DNA from: Oceanobacillus sojae
GTDB taxonomy: Bacteria; Bacillota; Bacilli; Bacillales; Amphibacillaceae
Direction of reading: 5' to 3'
Assembly (NCBI RefSeq): GCF_007991515.1
Contig: NZ_BJYM01000003.1
Location: 248,001 to 312,000 of the forward strand
DNA length: 64,000 nt
The notes under the pieces were generated by a model, which made no database searches, was not told where the DNA came from, and was given only the letters and a program-made list of their open reading frames with translations. Made by a program: the position numbers and the translations under genes. The stretch's first letter is position 1, and every line of letters starts with the position of its first letter. Shown here in pieces: positions 60,434-64,000 of this stretch.

Positions 60434-62491
60434 ATGCATATCGATGAAAGAAGCAATCAATTGCTGCAGGAATTAATTAACAATCCGAATGCAACATTAA
60501 AGTCACTTGAATCTAAGATGGGTATTAATCAACGGCAAATAAAATATAGTCTTGAAAAAATTAATAGTCATTTAATGAATATTCACCATGTGCAGATTGA
60601 GCGTACTCCTAAAGGACAATTTATCATACCAGGGAAAATTACAGAAATGTTTTCAGAAACTAAAGGTGGTCATTCCTATGTTTTATCAGAAAAAGAAAGG
60701 GTTGATATCCTATTAATTATCATTTTAAACCGATCACAGGATTTGTCACTTACCCATTTAACGGAGTTATTGGATTTCAGCAGAAACACAATAACAAAAG
60801 TTATCAAGCAAGCCAAAGAAAAGCTTAAGCCTTATCAAATTGAATTAAATTATTCGAGAATAGAGGGCTATCAACTTTTAGGAGGTGAGTATGAAAAAAG
60901 GAAGTTATTATTTGATATTATCCAACAGTACGTGAAAAACAGGAAAGACAGAGAACTGTTAGAGAAGTATGGAGATATAGAGTCGGAAGATTTGAAAGGA
61001 TTTTACTACAAATTGGAACAATGTGAAAAAACACTTGGTTACACTTTTTCAGACAATATGATTACTACAGTAGCATATTGCTTAGCAGTTTGGCAAACTC
61101 GGGTAAGGCAAGGAAAGACAGTGGAAGAAAACGAAATGAGTAAGTTTGATTTGGCGGATAAGAAAGAATATTATACGGTAAAAAAAGTATTTCATGAACT
61201 TCGTTTTATTAACGAAAGTGAATTACATTACGTAACATTGCAGTTGATGATTATGAACGTATTTTCTACCAAGAATTTTTATACCAGTGAATCAATGAAT
61301 AATATCAAAAAGGCATTGCAGGAAATGCTTGATAGATTTGAAAGAGTAAGTGTCATTGATATCCCTCAAAAGGAATTATTAGTAGAAAAATTATACATTC
61401 ATATGAAGCCTGCATATTACCGGATTAAATTTGACCTTATTGATAATTCATCATTAGCTTTAAAATTTGATCAAAAACTTACCAACCTTCATCGGGTAAT
61501 TAAATTAATTGTAGAACCGATTGAAAACGCTTTAAATAAAAAAGTACCGGAAAGTGAACTAGTCTATATAACTATTATTATCGGTGGTTGGCTGAGACAG
61601 CATGGTATTGACTTTAACAAAAAGATACTGGCAGCAGTAGTGTGTCCGAACGGTCACTCTGTATCCGTTATGATTCATGTGACGTTAACATCAATATTTA
61701 AAGAGTTTTTATTTTTAAATCCTATGTCGATTCGAGAATTCTCTAATTATGAAGGGGAAGTAGATATTGTCTTTACAACGGATAAATTGGATACCGATGT
61801 AAAACAATTCCTGGTCGAACCAATTATGAGTGAGATTGATATTAGAAAATTACAATCAACTGTTTTTACTGAGCTGTATGGTTTTTCTTTTTCAAGTATT
61901 GATATGGATTCGATAATGAGCATTATTGAAGAACATGCGGATATAAAAAATCGAATGAAGCTGATGGACAGTTTAAATAAATATTTACTGGATCAAAATC
62001 CAGCTGCTGCCCGAAACAATCCATATGACATGGAAAGGACACTGAATGATTTTTTAACCAACGATACCATCCAATTGATGAACAGGGTGAAAAATTGGGA
62101 AGAAGCGATCAGAAGAGCTGCTCAGCCTCTGTTGAACAGGAGACATATAGAAGAATCCTATGTGGACGCAGTCATGGAGAACTGCAGAAGGAATTCAGAT
62201 TATATTATGCTAGGAAACCGGATAGCAATCCCCCATGCTAAACCTGAAGAGGGGGTATTGAAGCTTGGAATGAGCCTGTTAAATCTGAAAGAGCCTGTAG
62301 AATTTCCCAATGGTCAGCGTATGAATTTGATTTGTTTTATTGCCGCAGAGGATAAGGAAAAACATATTAATCCATTACTTCAACTTAGAAGACTTGCAGA
62401 AGATGAAAGTACGGTTAATCAAATTAAAAAAGCAGGCTCTGAAGAAGATGTGGAAGGGATTATTAACCATTTTGTAAACGAGGTGATTTAG
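60434..62491 (+). CDS. PRD-containing PTS transcriptional regulator (module 2)
   Basis: This 685-residue regulator is a paralog of the module 1 regulator: both begin MH-(I/L)-D-(E/D)-RS and have the same domain order. It has helix-turn-helix regions (1-45, 95-125 LTELLDFSRNTITKVIKQ), two PRDs, EIIB with Cys404 in VVCPNGHSVSVMI and EIIA with His601 in IAIPHAKPEEG. The second PRD again has SELVYITIIIGGWLRQ, lacking the usual His. Start at ATG 60434, after AGGAGG; the frame open to 60386 has no site. It should activate the EIIA-EIIB-EIIC genes that follow. Confidence 0.9.
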   Translation: MHIDERSNQLLQELINNPNATLKSLESKMGINQRQIKYSLEKINSHLMNIHHVQIERTPKGQFIIPGKITEMFSETKGGHSYVLSEKERVDILLIIILNRSQDLSLTHLTELLDFSRNTITKVIKQAKEKLKPYQIELNYSRIEGYQLLGGEYEKRKLLFDIIQQYVKNRKDRELLEKYGDIESEDLKGFYYKLEQCEKTLGYTFSDNMITTVAYCLAVWQTRVRQGKTVEENEMSKFDLADKKEYYTVKKVFHELRFINESELHYVTLQLMIMNVFSTKNFYTSESMNNIKKALQEMLDRFERVSVIDIPQKELLVEKLYIHMKPAYYRIKFDLIDNSSLALKFDQKLTNLHRVIKLIVEPIENALNKKVPESELVYITIIIGGWLRQHGIDFNKKILAAVVCPNGHSVSVMIHVTLTSIFKEFLFLNPMSIREFSNYEGEVDIVFTTDKLDTDVKQFLVEPIMSEIDIRKLQSTVFTELYGFSFSSIDMDSIMSIIEEHADIKNRMKLMDSLNKYLLDQNPAAARNNPYDMERTLNDFLTNDTIQLMNRVKNWEEAIRRAAQPLLNRRHIEESYVDAVMENCRRNSDYIMLGNRIAIPHAKPEEGVLKLGMSLLNLKEPVEFPNGQRMNLICFIAAEDKEKHINPLLQLRRLAEDESTVNQIKKAGSEEDVEGIINHFVNEVI

Positions 62492-62492
62492 T

Positions 62493-62960
62493 TTGACAAA
62501 AAAAATAATGATATCAGAGAATGCTGTTTTTACAGAATTAGAAGCTTCCAACAAGGAAGAAGCCCTAAAAAAGATGTCTGAGGCTTTTTCAGAAAACGGA
62601 TTTGTAAATGAGGGATACTATGAGAGTATTCTGGATAGAGAAGAGAAAGCTCCTACAGGGATAGAAGCCTATGATTACGGGATTGCAATTCCGCATACAG
62701 ACCCAAAATTTGTGAATAAGGATTCTTTAGGCATTGCTGTTTTAAAAGAACCTGTCATTTTTAATAACATGGTCAATGCAAAGGAAACAATTGAAGTCAA
62801 AGTAATATTTTTATTAGGGTTGTCAGAGAGTACGAAACATTTAAATATTCTGCGTCAAATCATGGAACTGATTAAAGAGCAGGGTGTACTGAAAAAAATG
62901 GTCGCAATGGATCAAAATGAGCTTTATTACTATTTACAAAAACATTTAAAATCAGAATAA
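62493..62960 (+). CDS. gatA: PTS EIIA, galactitol/fructose-type (module 2)
   Basis: The 155-residue EIIA has APTGIEAYDYGIAIPHTDPK, with phospho-His68. The start is TTG, six bases after GAGGTGA and one base after the regulator's stop. It is clearly related to the module 1 EIIA but diverged, so the two systems probably handle different sugars. Confidence 0.87.
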   Translation: MTKKIMISENAVFTELEASNKEEALKKMSEAFSENGFVNEGYYESILDREEKAPTGIEAYDYGIAIPHTDPKFVNKDSLGIAVLKEPVIFNNMVNAKETIEVKVIFLLGLSESTKHLNILRQIMELIKEQGVLKKMVAMDQNELYYYLQKHLKSE

Positions 62961-62977
62961 AATTGGAGGAATTTAAA

Positions 62978-63259
62978 ATGAAAAAAAATATTGTTTTTGC
63001 GTGTTCAAGTGGAATTGCAACATCTACGGTGGTAGCAGAAAAAGTAAGAGAACATTGTGAGCAGCATGGGATTAATGTTGACTCTCGGCAAGCGACAGTG
63101 GGTGAATTATCCGGATTAGATGATTCCGTTGATTTATTTGTTGTTACTTCAGACGTTGGAGGCGGTTATAATACACCAGTTGTGAATGCTTTACCTATCC
63201 TTACTGGAATTGGGGAACAAGAGGTGTTAGATCAAATTGTTTCTCTTTTAAAAGGATAA
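62978..63259 (+). CDS. gatB: PTS EIIB, galactitol type (module 2)
   Basis: This 93-residue EIIB starts MKKNIVFACSSGIATSTVVA, with phospho-Cys9. The start at 62978 follows GGAGG by eight bases; an in-frame ATG at 62963 overlaps that site. It is followed by an unusually long 187-base gap with a hairpin before the EIIC. Confidence 0.9.
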   Translation: MKKNIVFACSSGIATSTVVAEKVREHCEQHGINVDSRQATVGELSGLDDSVDLFVVTSDVGGGYNTPVVNALPILTGIGEQEVLDQIVSLLKG

Positions 63260-63275
63260 AAGAGGGTTAATACTA

Positions 63276-63329
63276 AAAATCTATGGTTGGAATCAATACA
63301 AAAATACTGTTTTGTCAGTCATAGATTTT
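63276..63329 (+). promoter_or_regulatory. Two-stage hairpin between EIIB and EIIC genes of module 2
   Basis: AAAATCTATG pairs with CATAGATTTT, and inside it ACAAAA pairs with TTTTGT around a 6-nt loop. No strong T-run follows. It may limit readthrough into gatC or set an RNA processing point. Module 1 has no such gap at this place (51 bases). Confidence 0.5.
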
Positions 63330-63446
63330 GGTGAGTACCTAAAATAAGCTTTTATTGATTATAGTTTTGTTGCTTTGATCTGAAAATTCAGTAATAAATA
63401 AAGAAATTATAAGTAAAACACAGTTTAAAAGGAGGAGATGAAAATA

Positions 63447-64000
63447 ATGGGACAAACAATAGTAGATGCTTTTCAATACATTCTCAGCTTCGGGCCTGAA
63501 GTTATGCTGCCAATTATTATATTCATCATGGCTATCGCTTTTCGGGTAAGTTTCAGTAAAGCATTAAAATCTGCTTTAACTATTGGATTTGGTTTTGTAG
63601 GTATATTTTTAGTACTCGATTTACTGACAGGAAGTCTTGGCCCTGCAATTGAAGCGATGATAGACAACTCAGGAGTAAACCTCCCTGTTATGGATACAGG
63701 ATGGCCGCCGCTTGCAGCAATTGCATTTGCGTCACCGATTGCTCCTATTGTAATCATACTGACTATCGTTATCAATATAGTTATGTTGGTATTTAAATGG
63801 ACAAAAACAGTAGATGTTGATTTGTGGAACTATTGGCACTTTGCATTTGCCGGTTCGTTAGTCTATATAGCTACAGGAAGCATCATTTTTGGATTACTTG
63901 GTGCCGCAATTGCTACAGTTATAACTTTTAAACTAGCTGACTGGTCTGCTCCATATATTCATAAAAGAATGGGCTTACCTGGGATTTCTCTGCCGACATT
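63447..64000 (+). CDS. gatC: PTS EIIC, galactitol type (module 2), cut by the window edge
   Basis: The open frame from ATG 63447 (after GGAGGAG) runs off the right edge after 184 codons. It starts MGQTIVDAFQYILSFGPEV and contains MDTGWPPLAAIAFASP and KTVDVDLWNYWHFAF, the same Gat-type blocks as module 1 (MGWPPALG, CVNVDMWN). An ATG at 63438 in the same frame is less well placed. It completes a regulator-A-B-C set; enzymes for the imported sugar are expected beyond 64000. Confidence 0.88.
   Translation, partial: MGQTIVDAFQYILSFGPEVMLPIIIFIMAIAFRVSFSKALKSALTIGFGFVGIFLVLDLLTGSLGPAIEAMIDNSGVNLPVMDTGWPPLAAIAFASPIAPIVIILTIVINIVMLVFKWTKTVDVDLWNYWHFAFAGSLVYIATGSIIFGLLGAAIATVITFKLADWSAPYIHKRMGLPGISLPT

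Noticed and set aside
1-64000. CRISPR array, tRNA/rRNA genes, prophage or intact transposon
   Set aside because: I saw no regularly spaced repeats, no tRNA-like cloverleaf or rRNA segments, no integrase or transposase other than the broken Rpn gene.

Overview
The window reads as one stretch of chromosome from a low-GC Gram-positive rod of the Bacillaceae. The grounds are A/T-rich codon use, strong AGGAGG-type ribosome binding sites with frequent TTG and GTG starts, lipobox lipoproteins, LicABCH and PRD/PTS regulators, CcpA-type cre sites, and a CwlC-like amidase. An Oceanobacillus/Virgibacillus-like halotolerant bacillus is my guess from overall style; no marker gene here proves the genus. 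I see no rRNA, tRNA, CRISPR array, prophage or intact insertion sequence. Most of the window is carbohydrate transport and storage.

Layout. 0-4.2 kb: a CapA-type lipoprotein, a YdcF-type membrane protein, a ChbG-type deacetylase and a GntR/UTRA regulator. 4.4-7.8 kb: a licH-licC-licA-licB operon for beta-glucosides, with promoter, palindrome and cre site upstream. 7.8-12.5 kb: a hydrolase relic, a butanediol-dehydrogenase-like gene, a CwlC-like amidase, gpmA, an unlisted 47-residue ORF and mmuM. 12.6-19.1 kb: an AfuABC-type ABC importer followed by a YesM-type kinase and an AraC-type response regulator. This arrangement recalls staphylococcal HptRSA and points to phosphorylated sugars rather than iron. 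19.1-23.5 kb: two tandem CodA/AtzC-like amidohydrolases, divergent from a MarR regulator and an MFS transporter. 24.1-36.7 kb: a complete glycogen operon, pgcA-glgB-glgC-glgD-glgA-glgP plus a GH13 neopullulanase-like enzyme. It is preceded by a foldable leader and contains an odd glgC translation start. 36.7-38.7 kb: two duplicated DUF1307 lipoproteins and a small helical protein. 38.9-44.9 kb: a ugpCAEB importer plus two glycerophosphodiesterases, one cytosolic and one membrane-anchored. 45-51.4 kb: AraC/GyrI-like regulator, GNAT, ANT-like nucleotidyltransferase, Est30-like esterase, a broken Rpn nuclease gene and a YeeE/TsuA transporter.

51.7-64 kb holds two related galactitol-type PTS modules, each headed by a PRD-EIIB-EIIA regulator. 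The first encodes regulator, medium-chain dehydrogenase, EIIA, EIIB, EIIC, a 67-residue membrane protein, DhaK, DhaL and a RhaD-type class II aldolase. The second encodes regulator, EIIA, EIIB and the start of an EIIC that runs off the right edge. I infer that a polyol or ketose enters as its phosphate, is oxidised, and is cleaved to triose (phosphates), with DhaK/DhaL recovering a free hydroxyketone. No DhaM is visible. This gene combination is the best candidate in the window for an uncharacterised pathway.
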